NCBI RefSeq assembly: GCF_001458775.1
Contig: NZ_CZPZ01000001.1
Coordinates: 62,001-126,000 of the forward strand
Length of the DNA: 64,000 bases
From: Candidatus Nitrospira nitrificans
Lineage (GTDB): Bacteria; Nitrospirota; Nitrospiria; Nitrospirales; Nitrospiraceae
Reading direction: 5' to 3'
Positions within the stretch are counted from its first letter, which is position 1, and each line of letters begins with the position of its first letter. Shown here piece after piece: positions 27,048 to 38,225 of the stretch. The position numbers and the translations under genes were made by a program. The notes under the pieces were generated by a model. The model saw only the letters and a program-made list of their open reading frames with translations, was not told the DNA's origin and ran no database searches.

Positions 27048-28139
27048 TCAGCCTCGCCGTCCTGCCGTCAGCCCTTCACAGAGCCGAATGAAATACGTCG
27101 TCCATTGTTCGGCATCAAACTCGGTCGCCTTCTGCCGAGCGCCTGCCCTCAACCGCGCGCGAAGCGCTTCCGAAGTCATGATCTGCCGCATCGCACGCGC
27201 GAGGCCCTCGACATCACGCGGTTCGATAAGAATCCCTGTCTCCGACGTCACGATCTCCGGAATCCCTCCCCACCTGGTGGCAATGACAGGAATCCCTGCG
27301 CAATAGGCTTCCAGGATGACCCCGGGGTAACCTTCCCCCTTCCAATAAGTCGGGAGAAGCAACGCATCATACCCTTGCAAAGTCGATACAACGCGCTCGT
27401 TTGCAAGCAATCCGCAATAGGTCACTGAGGCCTGATCGAAAGTGGATTCAGTAATGCCCTCTTGCATTGGCCCATAGACGTCGACCCTGACATTCTCAGT
27501 CCGCAGTAATTTGCACGCTTCCATCAGTTCTGGAATCCCTTTGCTCGGTTTGACGTGCCCGACATACACAAAGCGACCGCCCCGAGGCTTACTGCCATTC
27601 TGCCGTTGAATTGCCGGGTCGATTTTTCGGCTATTGGGATACCAGTGCACTGCGCTTTTCGTAAGGGCTCGGAAAAATCGCACGGACGATTGCCGTTCCA
27701 ACAACACCGCATCCGCGCTGAATACGGTTGACCTGCAGAGGAATCGTCGAACCGGCCCGATGGACTGATACCACTCATCGCCGCACCCGCCAAAAGCCCT
27801 AAAGATCCATTTTTTTCTGAAGACACGACAGAAGATATGAACAAAGGGGCCGAAGAGAAGCGCACCTTGCATCGAAGCATGAAAGGACACGACATCCGCA
27901 CTGGCGATGTGGTGAATCATTTTGACCAAACTCAGAAGGCCTTGGAGACAGGTCGACACAAGCCCTTGAGACAACCGCGACGTGTTAATGAGCGTCACGG
28001 AAAGCGAGGGCGTCTGCTGAAGTCCGTCGATCAGGTTTTTGAAGAGGACAGTGGTTCCACCGACGGGAGGAGGCATTCCACCGATCATAAGAACGCGCCT
28101 TGCCGGAAGAAGCATTTCGGCCATATCAGATGCCATCAC
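27048..28139 (-). CDS. Glycosyltransferase family 4 protein
   Basis: A 363-residue GT-B glycosyltransferase. The N-terminal acceptor domain begins VLMIGGMPPPVGGTTVLFKN, a Gly-rich loop typical of GT4. The C-terminal donor domain has FVYVGHVKPSKGIPELMEA, a LLPTYWKGEGYPGVILEA segment with both acidic residues of the EX7E-like motif, and GIPVIATRWGGIPEIV. It should add one sugar to the EPS repeat unit; donor unknown. A 164-base gap with no feature recognised separates it from the next upstream gene. The ATG at 28139 has only a weak ribosome-binding site. Confidence 0.85.
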   Translation of the reverse strand: MMASDMAEMLLPARRVLMIGGMPPPVGGTTVLFKNLIDGLQQTPSLSVTLINTSRLSQGLVSTCLQGLLSLVKMIHHIASADVVSFHASMQGALLFGPFVHIFCRVFRKKWIFRAFGGCGDEWYQSIGPVRRFLCRSTVFSADAVLLERQSSVRFFRALTKSAVHWYPNSRKIDPAIQRQNGSKPRGGRFVYVGHVKPSKGIPELMEACKLLRTENVRVDVYGPMQEGITESTFDQASVTYCGLLANERVVSTLQGYDALLLPTYWKGEGYPGVILEAYCAGIPVIATRWGGIPEIVTSETGILIEPRDVEGLARAMRQIMTSEALRARLRAGARQKATEFDAEQWTTYFIRLCEGLTAGRRG

Positions 28140-28303
28140 GATAAAAAATTCCAGTAAGGTTTAAGCCGGGAGTTCGGGTAGAGAGCCCAATACGCAACGA
28201 TTAATCGACGATACTAATCCGGTCATCAAAGAATAGGCGGCATCTGCACTCATATAGTCCCCGCGCGTCGCGGATAGAAATGAATCGCACTCCACATCCT
28301 TTG

Positions 28304-29527
28304 TCACGCGCGTCGCCGTTCGAGATGTGATTCCGAATCGATCTCATACAAATATCGATAGCGGCTCCAATTCGCTTCCAGCGTCAGATGTTCTACGGCA
28401 TAGCGAGACGCGCATGCGCGCAGCAGATCGAAATCGGGACGTGCGAGAAATCGGATCACCTGCTCCGCGAGATCAGCTGTCTCATCCAACAAGAGGCCGA
28501 TGTCTCTCTTGGGGAGGTCGTCGCTGTAATCTCCGATTCCTTTCGTCATCACCAGGGGAAGTCCGCATGCTAAATACTCCGCGACTTTGATGGGGCTGGC
28601 GACATTATTCACTACGGTGTCGTATCGCATGATAATCCCTGCATCGCAGCCTGAGAGATAGCGCGCCACCTGATGATGCGGGCATGATTTCACAACATAG
28701 CGATCACAATGTGGAGAGGATGCAATTGTTCCTGAAAATGCGTCCGGATCAGGAGTCAAAACGACAAACCGGACATGTTGAGTCAGATGAGCGACCTGTT
28801 CAAACAGCATCAGAATTTCTTCTATGCGTTGCCAGGGCGCGGTGCCGCCTGAATAACAAAGAACCCTGTCTTTATCTCCTGCTCGCATTTCCCGGCGCAT
28901 TGTCTTGCGCCAGCTTCGATCGACTGAGAACCGTTCGGGGTCATAACAGGAAGGAATGACGACCGCGCAAGCTCGGCCGATTTGATGGTCGATATGACGC
29001 GCCAGCTTTTCCGAGACCGTCGCAAGTCTTGCAGCATGCGTCATCTCGTGGGATTCCAGCAAATTGATGATCCAAGAACGTACGCCGCGGAGAGGCCCCG
29101 CTAACGCGCATTCTTCCGATACCACGCCACGAACATCATAGATAGAAATTGCATTGTTCTCCTTGGCCAAATGTCTGCCGAACATGGAAGCCATGAAGGA
29201 TCGCGAGTAGACATGAGTCGGAGCAAAGGATTTGATCAGATGCCTTGCCTCTGTGAAGGCTTTGTATGTCGTGTATCCCAAATTCAACGCGTTGGGACGC
29301 GCGGCATATAACCCAAATATTCTGGCCTGAATACCGTAGGTATTTTGAATGTGAAGCTCGGTTCGTCGTGCCTCCGGATTTGATCGGTCGGTTCCTATAA
29401 AAAGACACGTGACGCCCCGCCGAGACAGAAATCCTGCGACGACGAGCACTTGCGACTCCAAGACGCTGCTATTCGAGGCCGGCCATTCCGGCACAAAAAA
29501 GACTACCCTGGACCGCATAGACTTCAT
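28304..29527 (-). CDS. Glycosyltransferase (GT4-like)
   Basis: A 408-residue GT-B glycosyltransferase. The first 170 residues are the acceptor half (RVVFFVPEWPASNSSV, IYDVRGVVSEE). The donor half starts near residue 200 with VLCYSGGTAPWQRIEEILML and contains SPIKVAEYLACGLPLVMT. It belongs to the more divergent GT4-like proteins of capsule loci. Start ATG 29527 overlaps the stop of the upstream ligase gene as ATGA with GCGAGG just ahead, so translation is probably coupled. A longer frame to 29677 lies within that gene and was rejected. Confidence 0.82.
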   Translation of the reverse strand: MKSMRSRVVFFVPEWPASNSSVLESQVLVVAGFLSRRGVTCLFIGTDRSNPEARRTELHIQNTYGIQARIFGLYAARPNALNLGYTTYKAFTEARHLIKSFAPTHVYSRSFMASMFGRHLAKENNAISIYDVRGVVSEECALAGPLRGVRSWIINLLESHEMTHAARLATVSEKLARHIDHQIGRACAVVIPSCYDPERFSVDRSWRKTMRREMRAGDKDRVLCYSGGTAPWQRIEEILMLFEQVAHLTQHVRFVVLTPDPDAFSGTIASSPHCDRYVVKSCPHHQVARYLSGCDAGIIMRYDTVVNNVASPIKVAEYLACGLPLVMTKGIGDYSDDLPKRDIGLLLDETADLAEQVIRFLARPDFDLLRACASRYAVEHLTLEANWSRYRYLYEIDSESHLERRRA

Positions 29528-31023
29528 GCCTCGCCTATTATCCGATGGTGGGAAACGATGGGCGGAGGCTGGTCCGCTGTGGCATGACGGCTTACCGTAA
29601 ACATGGCGGCATACATCCCCAGCGCCAGCCAAAACAACTTGACATCCTGATACGTGACCGTGGAAATCATAAAGCAAAACCCGATTAGTCCCGCCCGCGT
29701 CATCGCGCTCAGCTCGATCTCCCGAGAGTCACATGCATGCGGAACGCCTGCATGCAGTCGTTGTCCGATTCGGACGGCGGTAACGATCACCATGAGATAC
29801 AGCAGAAATCCCACCAGCCCCGTTTCCGCCAATACTTGGAGATAACTGTTATGAACAGCCCCATGGTACCGATCGTAAAACGACGACATGCCGCTCCCGA
29901 ACACCGGAGACTCAAGCCACATGTCGATCGCTTGCTGCCAAAGATCAAAGCGACCCGTCGCGCCTTCCTGCACGGCTCCGCCGATGCCGAAGATTCTCTT
30001 ATGCAAAGACGGAATCAGTGTGACGGCTGCAATAAACACTCCTCCCAAGAGTCCCAGTGGAACCACAGCCTGAGCAAGGTTTCCACGTAAGAGATACAGC
30101 CCGCCGATCAAAGCGATCACGAGAAATCCGCTCCGACTGTAGGTCCCCACGCAGGCGACGGCAGTCAACCCTGCGATTACCGTCCAGAATATTTTGCTGC
30201 TCCCCCGGCTGTTGCGGTAAAAGGCCAATGCCATGGCAAAGGGGAATGCAAGACCCGCACTCGTGTAGTTCGGTTCCTCTCCAGGCAGCAAGAATCGCCG
30301 ACCGGTCTCTCCTCCATGACGGATGTGAATACGATGCTCAAGGTCGAATGCATCATTCGCAAACATCTTCTCCATGGTGCGATACAACACGGTATCATCG
30401 CCCATGTAGATGTGAATCGCTTTCACGAGAGTAGCCAGGCCGGCAACGATCGCCCACCAGCTCAACACTCGCCTGAGATCATCGGATGATCGAATCGAAA
30501 CAGAGAGAATGCCGAGAAGCACGATGCCTTCAAGATATTTCTTGTAGTACGTCAGCGCCAACATGATGTTGTCCGAAAACATCGTTTGTATGGTGACGAA
30601 CAATACAAACACCCCCGCCCAGAGCAGTACGCGGCTAGGTCGCAGCAACAAACCAGCCAACGAAGCCGGATTCATCAGGACGGTGCGGACAAGCACCAGG
30701 GACGCGGTCACAGTGAAAATATTCGGCAGGCCGACGGTGATCGCCGGAGCGTAAAAAATCAACAGTAGTATCAGCAGCCCATTGCTGGGGTTGCGGACGA
30801 TAAGAATGGTGGCAATGAGCAAGAAGACTGTCGGAGCGGCGACACCAAGACTGATGACGGAGCACACCAGCACCAGTCCCCACAAACACATAAGCAACGA
30901 GACATCTATCCAACTCAACTCCAACGGCTTCATGTCGGACGTCGAACGGGACTCGTGCTTGTGCGTGGGCGCGGTGAGTCTCTCTTCCGCGCCGGTATTG
31001 CCTATGATTTCACATGCAGACAT
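29524..31023 (-). CDS. O-antigen ligase/polymerase family membrane protein
   Basis: An integral membrane protein of about 500 residues with roughly eleven hydrophobic helices. It contains the large periplasmic loop and signature of the Wzy_C family (GSGMSSFYDRYHGAVHNSYL, LAETGLVGFLLYLMVI). Such proteins polymerise or ligate lipid-linked oligosaccharide on the periplasmic face. With the flippase and chain-length protein it completes a Wzx/Wzy-type route. The start is uncertain: ATG 31023 gives a 48-residue soluble N-terminus, and an in-frame Met begins MKPLELSWIDVS just before the first helix. Confidence 0.83.
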   Translation of the reverse strand: MSACEIIGNTGAEERLTAPTHKHESRSTSDMKPLELSWIDVSLLMCLWGLVLVCSVISLGVAAPTVFLLIATILIVRNPSNGLLILLLIFYAPAITVGLPNIFTVTASLVLVRTVLMNPASLAGLLLRPSRVLLWAGVFVLFVTIQTMFSDNIMLALTYYKKYLEGIVLLGILSVSIRSSDDLRRVLSWWAIVAGLATLVKAIHIYMGDDTVLYRTMEKMFANDAFDLEHRIHIRHGGETGRRFLLPGEEPNYTSAGLAFPFAMALAFYRNSRGSSKIFWTVIAGLTAVACVGTYSRSGFLVIALIGGLYLLRGNLAQAVVPLGLLGGVFIAAVTLIPSLHKRIFGIGGAVQEGATGRFDLWQQAIDMWLESPVFGSGMSSFYDRYHGAVHNSYLQVLAETGLVGFLLYLMVIVTAVRIGQRLHAGVPHACDSREIELSAMTRAGLIGFCFMISTVTYQDVKLFWLALGMYAAMFTVSRHATADQPPPIVSHHRIIGEA

Positions 31024-31080
31024 ATGAGACCAGGACCCGCTTGAGTTACGACGATACAACCGGACGTAACGGACGCAGGC

Positions 31081-31632
31081 TCAGGTGCGCACCTCCTCAG
31101 AAATCCTGGAACGGATAACCTTCGCCGGATTCCCGCCGACAATGGCATACGCAGGCACGTTGTTTTTGACGACCGCTCCTGCGCCCACAATCGCGCCCTT
31201 CCCGATCGTGACACCCTTAAGAATGATGGCATTCGCCCCAATCCAGACGTCGTCTTCAATCATGATGCGATCGTACTCACCCATTCCTTGGTCCATCATC
31301 GGAATATCGACTCGATCCCATTTGTGATACCGGCCATAGATGGTGACCCGAGGTCCCATCATGACATCACGCCCTATCACGAGGTCTGCGCGAATGAACG
31401 CATCGATTCCGATCCCGCTCCTATGGCCGATCTCAATTGTGTCGCCGAACATGAAATCCGCCCCGTGCTCGATATTGACGGCATGACCACATCGTCGAAA
31501 TAGTCTGCGACAACAAGCTCTGCGTAACCGTTGTCCAAACTGTCCGAGAGGATACGAGCTGATGGGTAAATGCTTGGCCACTCCATGGTAGAGGATAAAA
31601 AACGTCCACTTCTTGATCTTTGCAAAATCCAC
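31081..31632 (-). CDS. Hexapeptide-repeat acyltransferase
   Basis: A 183-residue left-handed beta-helix acyltransferase (LbH/WcaF-like) likely to O- or N-acetylate a sugar of the repeat unit with acetyl-CoA. Hexapeptide turns run from about residue 60 to 170: [48 protein letters not shown] and [10 protein letters not shown], the standard ending. The catalytic His is probably in RYHKWD. Start GTG 31632 has GGGAG close upstream, itself overlapping the end of the adjacent glycosyltransferase gene eight bases away. Confidence 0.87.
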   Translation of the reverse strand: MDFAKIKKWTFFILYHGVAKHLPISSYPLGQFGQRLRRACCRRLFRRCGHAVNIEHGADFMFGDTIEIGHRSGIGIDAFIRADLVIGRDVMMGPRVTIYGRYHKWDRVDIPMMDQGMGEYDRIMIEDDVWIGANAIILKGVTIGKGAIVGAGAVVKNNVPAYAIVGGNPAKVIRSRISEEVRT

Positions 31633-31640
31633 ATTACTCC

Positions 31641-32669
31641 CTACTGACAGCAGAGAAGATCTCGATACAGGGTGGCGATTTTCCGACCGACCTCCCCCCA
31701 GGACGCCATCAACGACGCGGCCGCTTGGAGGCGATTATCAGAAGGGCGGTGCAATTCTCCGGCAATCAAGACGGACAATGCGGCAATGTCGGAAGGGTCG
31801 AATCGGGCTACGTGGGGAACCAGGTCGAGGTGCAGCGGGAAAGAGCGAGCGGCGATAATGTTGCATCCCGCCAAAGCCGCTTCGTAGAGACTCAACGGCA
31901 TCACTTCAGAAAAACTCGGTAAGGCAAACAGGGTTGCCGCAGAAAACGCAGACGCAAGCATCGGATCGTCGTGGCGAAGCTCGCCGATAAACAACACCTT
32001 CGCTTTAGACGCCGCCTCGTGGCACTGCCGATGATACTCTTGATATTTTTCATGGATGCGCCCTATCAAAACCAATGAGGCATCCGATCCCTGCATCGCC
32101 CGAATGAGCGCCAATTGATTCTTATTCGGCTCTATGGAGCCCACGGCCAAGACAAACCTATCCACGCCATAGTGCTGAATGAAAAGAGCTGGATCTCCTT
32201 TCAGAAACCGCGTGTCGATGCCGTTCGGGACAATGGTGATGCGTTTCCGAGCTACATCGGGGAATGCGTGGGAAAGCAAGGCCTCTTCCTCGCGATTCAA
32301 CACCAGAATCTGAGATGCCATGTCCAGCATGTGTCGAGCGCGCGTCAAATCGCTGTACATTCCAGGAAGTGAGCGGGACAGGAGCGCCTTGATTCGCGTC
32401 AACAACACCCCGTGACGAAAGGCACTGAACACCGGAGAAATAACGATGGGTTTGCGTAGCGTCCGAGCTCGTTCCAGATGCGACAGCATCGATCCGTCGA
32501 TACTGAAGACATGACACAGATCTACGTCCGGAATTTGATTGCTCCACGGATCATAGAACACGACCTCGACCCCGAGTTCAGCGAGTGCCTTGGCGGTCTC
32601 CTCAATCTGAATCTGTAATCCGCCGCGATTGAGGCCGATCCGCGGATATGTCAGAAATAAGACCCTCAT
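31641..32669 (-). CDS. Glycosyltransferase family 4 protein
   Basis: A 342-residue GT-B glycosyltransferase. It begins [19 protein letters not shown] with the family Gly-rich loop. The donor domain contains [32 protein letters not shown] and [20 protein letters not shown] with the EX7E acidic pair. It adds one sugar to the repeat unit; specificity is unknown. Its ATG overlaps the stop of the flippase gene by four bases, so flippase, this gene and the acetyltransferase form one tightly packed unit. Confidence 0.87.
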   Translation of the reverse strand: MRVLFLTYPRIGLNRGGLQIQIEETAKALAELGVEVVFYDPWSNQIPDVDLCHVFSIDGSMLSHLERARTLRKPIVISPVFSAFRHGVLLTRIKALLSRSLPGMYSDLTRARHMLDMASQILVLNREEEALLSHAFPDVARKRITIVPNGIDTRFLKGDPALFIQHYGVDRFVLAVGSIEPNKNQLALIRAMQGSDASLVLIGRIHEKYQEYHRQCHEAASKAKVLFIGELRHDDPMLASAFSAATLFALPSFSEVMPLSLYEAALAGCNIIAARSFPLHLDLVPHVARFDPSDIAALSVLIAGELHRPSDNRLQAAASLMASWGEVGRKIATLYRDLLCCQ

Positions 32670-34159
32670 AGGCGTTTAACGGATGCCGGTTCGAGAAGTA
32701 CGCCCGATGGAGCCGGAGAGGTCGGCGTACGTTTCACCAGGCCGACCAGCATCGCTCGGAATGCCTTGACATCATCCCCTAACAACGCTCCGGTGATGAC
32801 TAGGAACACGATCGTCAGACAGGCGAGGCCAAACTCAATTACAAAGGACTGTGGCACATTCACCACCAGGCCGAGGCAGACCAACAGCGGCACTGCGACT
32901 CTGAGAAACCCCACAGCCAATCTGCATCGCTCTGTCCCGTCTGCTCCGAGCAGCCATGCCCCCACCAGGTTGCCGACAAAGGCCGTGACGAGTAATGCCA
33001 GGGCGGCGCCGAATCCATGATAGCGCGGGACCAAGACCGTCGCGGCAATCAGCATGACGACGAACTGAGGCAATGTCAGCAGAAACGCAGCCCTTGATTG
33101 TCCATTCCCGATCAAGATGACCGAATAGAGATAGTTGATCACAGTAAAAACCGCCCACACGCTCAACGTCTGCATGATGTGCACGCCCATGGCGTATTTC
33201 TCAGAATAGAGCAGGGTCATCAACGGGCTCGAGAGCCAGATTAGACCGGTGGCGACCACCGCCAAGAGCGCCGACATTATCCGGATCAACCTCGTTTGCG
33301 GATTCGTCCCGGCATTATCTTGCGAGGAGACATACCCCAACAGTGTCGGGCGGATAGACTCAAACACTCGCTGCAGGGCACTCGGCACTTGCATCGCGGC
33401 GGAGTAGACGGCGAGCGCTGCGGGTCCCAGGTACGTCGTCAGGAGGGTATCCGCCGTCCGCACCATCGCCACCGACATCATGGAACAGCCGTATAACCAC
33501 CCCCCAAATTTGAAGATCTGTGAGCGTTGTGGGTGATGAAATTGTGGAATAAATACGAACGGCATCCATGCCCACGCGAGGCTGATGCCGATGAGACGAG
33601 AAATGATCATGCCCCAAAGGAGTGAGCCGACACCGAACCCTATCAATAACCCACCGATGGACAGAATCGCGCGCAGGGTTTCCATCCCGGCACTCAATAT
33701 GGAAAGCCTCCTAAATTGCCTCGCCCCGATCAGGAGTGCCATCGAAACTTGTGTTGTCGCTGTGAGGAATGCTACAGGAGCCGCGAGAACCGCATGGTCG
33801 TGAAAGTATTGGTACGGCCATAGCGATGTCACGAACGGCAAGAGACAGATCACGCCAAGAGATGCAGCCAATGCGGTCAGTGCCGCTATTGTCATGATAT
33901 ATCGGGATGTGTGAGTGAAATTCGGGGAAGTCACGGATAAAGAAGAAAGCGTTTTAATCGCAGTATTCTGGAAACCAATATCACCGAATAATGCCGTACA
34001 CTGCGCAAGCAGCATCACAAGAAAAAATGCCCCCAGCTCTTCCTGAGATAAAAGACGAGCGGCGACCATAACGGTGATGAGCGAGGCTGCCATCCCTAAC
34101 AGGTTCGCTCCCCCGGACATAAGTATTCCAAGTAAGTATTGCGGTTTTTCTTTTATCAC
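32666..34159 (-). CDS. Oligosaccharide flippase (Wzx/MATE-like)
   Basis: A 497-residue polytopic membrane protein with about twelve to fourteen hydrophobic helices. The opening SGGANLLGMAASLITVMVAA and RLLSQEELGAFFLV are typical of the polysaccharide transporter (Wzx) family. It should move the lipid-linked repeat unit to the periplasmic face. It is the first gene of a short co-directional group (flippase, glycosyltransferase, acetyltransferase, ligase), so its promoter should lie in the 648-base gap upstream. No clear promoter was recognised there. Confidence 0.86.
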   Translation of the reverse strand: MIKEKPQYLLGILMSGGANLLGMAASLITVMVAARLLSQEELGAFFLVMLLAQCTALFGDIGFQNTAIKTLSSLSVTSPNFTHTSRYIMTIAALTALAASLGVICLLPFVTSLWPYQYFHDHAVLAAPVAFLTATTQVSMALLIGARQFRRLSILSAGMETLRAILSIGGLLIGFGVGSLLWGMIISRLIGISLAWAWMPFVFIPQFHHPQRSQIFKFGGWLYGCSMMSVAMVRTADTLLTTYLGPAALAVYSAAMQVPSALQRVFESIRPTLLGYVSSQDNAGTNPQTRLIRIMSALLAVVATGLIWLSSPLMTLLYSEKYAMGVHIMQTLSVWAVFTVINYLYSVILIGNGQSRAAFLLTLPQFVVMLIAATVLVPRYHGFGAALALLVTAFVGNLVGAWLLGADGTERCRLAVGFLRVAVPLLVCLGLVVNVPQSFVIEFGLACLTIVFLVITGALLGDDVKAFRAMLVGLVKRTPTSPAPSGVLLEPASVKRL

Positions 34160-34674
34160 CTGAACCCTAGCTCTCCTGCACTATCGTGGCAGTTGATTTA
34201 CGGAGCCGATATTTCACAGATGGCAGGCTTATTGAGAGTGAATCATGTTCGGCTGCTTACGAGTATGAGAGCGAGTAACTTCTTGCGCATGTCAGCTAAT
34301 TACCCACCTTGCAATCCGCTGCTTTGCAACCTCGCCTCGGTGGCGCAATGCCAGTTCAGCTGCCCCACCAGAGATCGCGACCGCTGATTTCCGCCTGTTC
34401 GTCCAAAGTTATGTCTTTGTTTCCAAGCGCCGCTCGCCGCCACTGGCTGTCCGCGAGCAGCATGCGCAGTCAGCCGACAGCGCACCGACTCATTCATGTC
34501 AAATCAGCCGGGAAGGCTACCGTGATGATATTGACCATAGACACATGTGACAAATTAAAATGATTTTTCGGACAGCAAGACTTGGTCCTGCATGAGGGCA
34601 TTGAATGGTGCACTGAATCAGTGAGTTGCGAATCAGGCAAGGGAACTGTGACTTACATGAACGAAGGCAAGACC

Positions 34675-34688
34675 GTACAGAGCTGTAC
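34675..34688. promoter_or_regulatory. Short palindrome GTACAG-AG-CTGTAC
   Basis: Perfect six-base arms around AG in an otherwise featureless gap. It has the symmetry of a dimeric regulator site. Position about 515 bases upstream of the flippase gene makes its target uncertain, and chance occurrence is possible. Confidence 0.25.
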
Positions 34689-34781
34689 TAATTAGGACAG
34701 ACAAGGACGCGGAGGACTATTCAACGCGAAGTTTCACGGATTGACCTGTGAATTACCAGAGCGCGCACAATTCGGTTGAGT

Positions 34782-34801
34782 GCGGCTCTCCAGAAGGCCG
34801 C
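34782..34801 (-). terminator. Hairpin after wecB, possible terminator
   Basis: GCGGC and GCCGC arms around a ten-base loop, seven bases past the wecB stop on the minus strand. There is no following U-tract, so an intrinsic terminator is only possible. Confidence 0.3.
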
Positions 34802-34807
34802 TCATGA

Positions 34808-35908
34808 TCACCTATTGATCAACACTCGTTCCAGCTGTGCCACAATCCGTTCCGCCGCCTTGCCGTCCCATTTCGGTGGAATCGCCCCTTTCTTCCATTG
34901 CCCGGCCATCAAGCGCGCAAGCGCGGGTGGCAGCTTGCTCGGATCAGTTCCGATCAGTTCGTTGGTGCCGATGGTGACGGTCTCGGGACGTTCGGTGTTG
35001 TCGCGCAGGGTGAGGCACGGCACACCAAGCACCGTCGTTTCCTCGGTAATCCCTCCTGAATCGGTGATCACACCCTTGGCATGCTTCACCAGGTAATTGA
35101 ATTCCAAATAGCCCAGTGGATCGACGTAGTGCATGGACGGGAGCGTGTTCTGCGTGTCTCTCAGATTCTTAGCCGTCCTCGGATGGACCGGAAAGATAAC
35201 GGGCAGGCCTTTGGTTCCATCTGCAATGGCGCGCAGCAATCGGAGCAGTTGTTGTTCTCCATCCACATTGGCCGGACGATGGAGCGTGATGACCATATAG
35301 CGACCGGGCCGCAAGGCGAGGGACTCCCAGCAGGCAGGCTGACGCAGCCGAGGCAACTGTTTGAGCAAGGTATCGATCATCGTATTGCCGACGAAAAAGA
35401 TCTGATCGTCGGTCACGCCGGCCCGGCGCAAATTGTGGTTGGCCGTTTCGCTCGTCGTAAAAAACCAATTGGTGATGGAGTCGGTCACCACCCGGTTGAT
35501 TTCTTCCGGCATGGTCCAATCGCCGGACCGAATCCCGCCCTCCACATGAGCCACCGGCACGCCGAGCTTGCGCGCGGCAATAGAACAGGCCATCGTGGAC
35601 GTCACATCGCCGACAACCAGACAGAGGTCGCTCGTTTCCTTCAGTAAGACCTGTTCATACCCGACCATGATTCCGGCGGTCTGTTCGGCTTGAGTGCCCG
35701 ACCCCACCTCGAGATTGATGTCCGGATCGGGGATCCCGAGTTCTTCGAAAAAACTGCCGGACATCGCGCGGTCGTAATGTTGGCCTGTATGAATCAATCG
35801 GTATCGGAGCTGCCCGCCACGGCGCTCAGCTGCGTTGAGCGCTTCAATGATCGGGGCGATTTTCATGAAATTCGGCCGGGCCCCCGCGATGATATCGATA
35901 CGCTTCAC
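34808..35908 (-). CDS. wecB: UDP-N-acetylglucosamine 2-epimerase (non-hydrolysing)
   Basis: A 366-residue cytoplasmic enzyme that interconverts UDP-GlcNAc and UDP-ManNAc, giving a ManNAc-type precursor for the polysaccharide. Motifs: IAGARPNFMKIAPII at the N-terminus, LIHTGQHYD, VVGDVTSTMACSIAA, VAHVEGGIRSGDWTMPEEINR, LHRPANVD and the C-terminal VITDSGGITEETTVLGVP with the substrate-binding loop. Full-length for the family. It is transcribed away from the 648-base gap and lies downstream of gmd and fcl on the same strand, 158 bases beyond fcl. Confidence 0.92.
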   Translation of the reverse strand: MKRIDIIAGARPNFMKIAPIIEALNAAERRGGQLRYRLIHTGQHYDRAMSGSFFEELGIPDPDINLEVGSGTQAEQTAGIMVGYEQVLLKETSDLCLVVGDVTSTMACSIAARKLGVPVAHVEGGIRSGDWTMPEEINRVVTDSITNWFFTTSETANHNLRRAGVTDDQIFFVGNTMIDTLLKQLPRLRQPACWESLALRPGRYMVITLHRPANVDGEQQLLRLLRAIADGTKGLPVIFPVHPRTAKNLRDTQNTLPSMHYVDPLGYLEFNYLVKHAKGVITDSGGITEETTVLGVPCLTLRDNTERPETVTIGTNELIGTDPSKLPPALARLMAGQWKKGAIPPKWDGKAAERIVAQLERVLINR

Positions 35909-35958
35909 CGTTCACCTCAACTTGGATGTGATTCTCATCAATCTACCTTGGCAGACTT

Positions 35959-36066
35959 CGAGGCGTACGCTTCGGTACAGTGAACCTCTGCGCGATGGGG
36001 GACCCGCCTGCGCGAAGCGCTTCGGCGAGGCAAGGAACGCCGGCGGCGGACTTTTTCGGCATCTCA
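35959..36066 (-). repeat. Dispersed stop-codon-abutting element, copy 1 (left end lost)
   Basis: About 108 bases ending in GGCGGACTTTTTCGGCATC directly against the fcl stop codon (36067-36069). It shares GAGGCGTACGCTTCGGTAC with the copy at 58728 and the CGAAGCGCTTCGGCGAGGCAAGG-like middle with the copy at 44459. The left inverted end (AGGATGCTC) is not visible. On the gene strand it reads stop codon, then GATGCCGAAAAAGTCCGCC. Confidence 0.75.
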
Positions 36067-37053
<987 letters not shown>

Positions 37054-37069
37054 CTATCCTCCTCCAACC

Positions 37070-38077
37070 TCAAGTTCTCTTTCTCGTCCCATCTAGTTTC
37101 TCTTTCTCCGCCGCCAAATCCGCATCGACCATCATGGCGATCAGTGCTTCGAACCGGACTTTGGGCTGCCACCCGAGATGGGTCCTCGCCTTGCTGGCAT
37201 CGCCGATGAGCAAATCGACCTCGGTCGGGCGGTAGTACTTGGCATCGATCTTCACATGTTTGGTCCAGTCCAGTTGCAGACGGTCGAATGCCAGCTCCAG
37301 CATCTCCTTCACGGTATGCGTTTCGCCGGTCGCGATGACATAGTCATCCGGCCTCGGGGCTTGCAACATCATCCACATGGCTTCGACATAGTCCCCGGCA
37401 AAACCCCAGTCCCGCTTGGCATCAAGGTTGCCGAGAAACAACTCCTGTTGAATACCGAGCTTGATCCGCGCCGCCGCTTTCGTAATTTTCCGCGTCACGA
37501 AGGTTTCACCCCGCCGCGGCGATTCATGATTGAAGAGGAGGCCGTTACAGGCGAACAGATCGTAGGCCTCCCGATAGTTCACGGTGATCCAGTACGCATA
37601 CACCTTGGCGGCCCCATATGGACTCCTGGGATAGAACGGCGTCGTTTCTTTCTGGGGCACCTCCAGCACCTTGCCGAACATTTCGCTGGACGAGGCTTGG
37701 TAAAACTTGGGCTTGAGCCCTGACTCTCGGATGGCCTCCAAGAGACGGATGGTGCCCAATCCGGTGATCTCTCCGGTATATTCCGGAATATCGAAACTGA
37801 CACGCACATGACTCTGGGCCCCGAGATTATAGATTTCATCGGGCTGGACGGTCCTTAAGATACGATTGAGGGAACTGGCGTCGTTCAGGTCGCCATAGAC
37901 CAAGTGCAGGCGCCGGCGCGGGACATGCGGATCTTCATAAATGGAATCGATCCGCCCCGTATTGAACGAGCTGGACCGCCGGATGATGCCGTAGACTTCG
38001 TATCCCTTCTCCAGCAACAACTCAGCAAGATACGACCCATCTTGGCCTGTAATCCCGGTAATCAGCGCTTTCTTCAC
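37070..38077 (-). CDS. gmd: GDP-mannose 4,6-dehydratase
   Basis: A 335-residue NADP-dependent enzyme that turns GDP-mannose into GDP-4-keto-6-deoxymannose. Motifs: [19 protein letters not shown], the [15 protein letters not shown] loop, [11 protein letters not shown] with the catalytic Ser/Thr region, [10 protein letters not shown] with Tyr-Lys, and [18 protein letters not shown]. Full length for the family. With fcl it supplies GDP-fucose or a related deoxysugar for the EPS. It is divergent from the type II secretion operon across a 148-base gap that should contain both promoters. Confidence 0.94.
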   Translation of the reverse strand: MKKALITGITGQDGSYLAELLLEKGYEVYGIIRRSSSFNTGRIDSIYEDPHVPRRRLHLVYGDLNDASSLNRILRTVQPDEIYNLGAQSHVRVSFDIPEYTGEITGLGTIRLLEAIRESGLKPKFYQASSSEMFGKVLEVPQKETTPFYPRSPYGAAKVYAYWITVNYREAYDLFACNGLLFNHESPRRGETFVTRKITKAAARIKLGIQQELFLGNLDAKRDWGFAGDYVEAMWMMLQAPRPDDYVIATGETHTVKEMLELAFDRLQLDWTKHVKIDAKYYRPTEVDLLIGDASKARTHLGWQPKVRFEALIAMMVDADLAAEKEKLDGTRKRT

Positions 38078-38225
38078 GTGGAGACTCTCCCGATGAGCGA
38101 GGAAGGGATTATTGCGTGCTTCGGTCCCTTTGTCTACTCATGATCTGAAAAGAAGTCGCTAAAAGATTCTTGCGACCACGGATAGGAGGCATGTACGATG
38201 GGCAGGTAGAACCAGAGGCGATATC

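Larger units (their letters stand above)
34160..34807. other. 648-base intergenic region, no gene recognised
   Basis: The largest gap in the window. Visible structure is a palindrome at 34675-34688 and a short hairpin at 34782-34801 just past the wecB stop. A 65-codon minus frame (34300-34497) has no family features or ribosome-binding site. The segment around 34310-34500 reads like degraded coding sequence but matches nothing I know. Promoters for the flippase group probably lie here. Confidence 0.45.

Noticed and set aside
34300-34497. 65-codon minus-strand frame in the large gap
   Set aside because: No ribosome-binding site, no hydrophobic or domain pattern, and codon choice unlike neighbours.
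37856-38225. Weak -24/-12-like sequence (GGGACC...GCAA on the minus strand) upstream of gmd
   Set aside because: Only the GG/GC spacing fits; the remaining consensus bases do not match.
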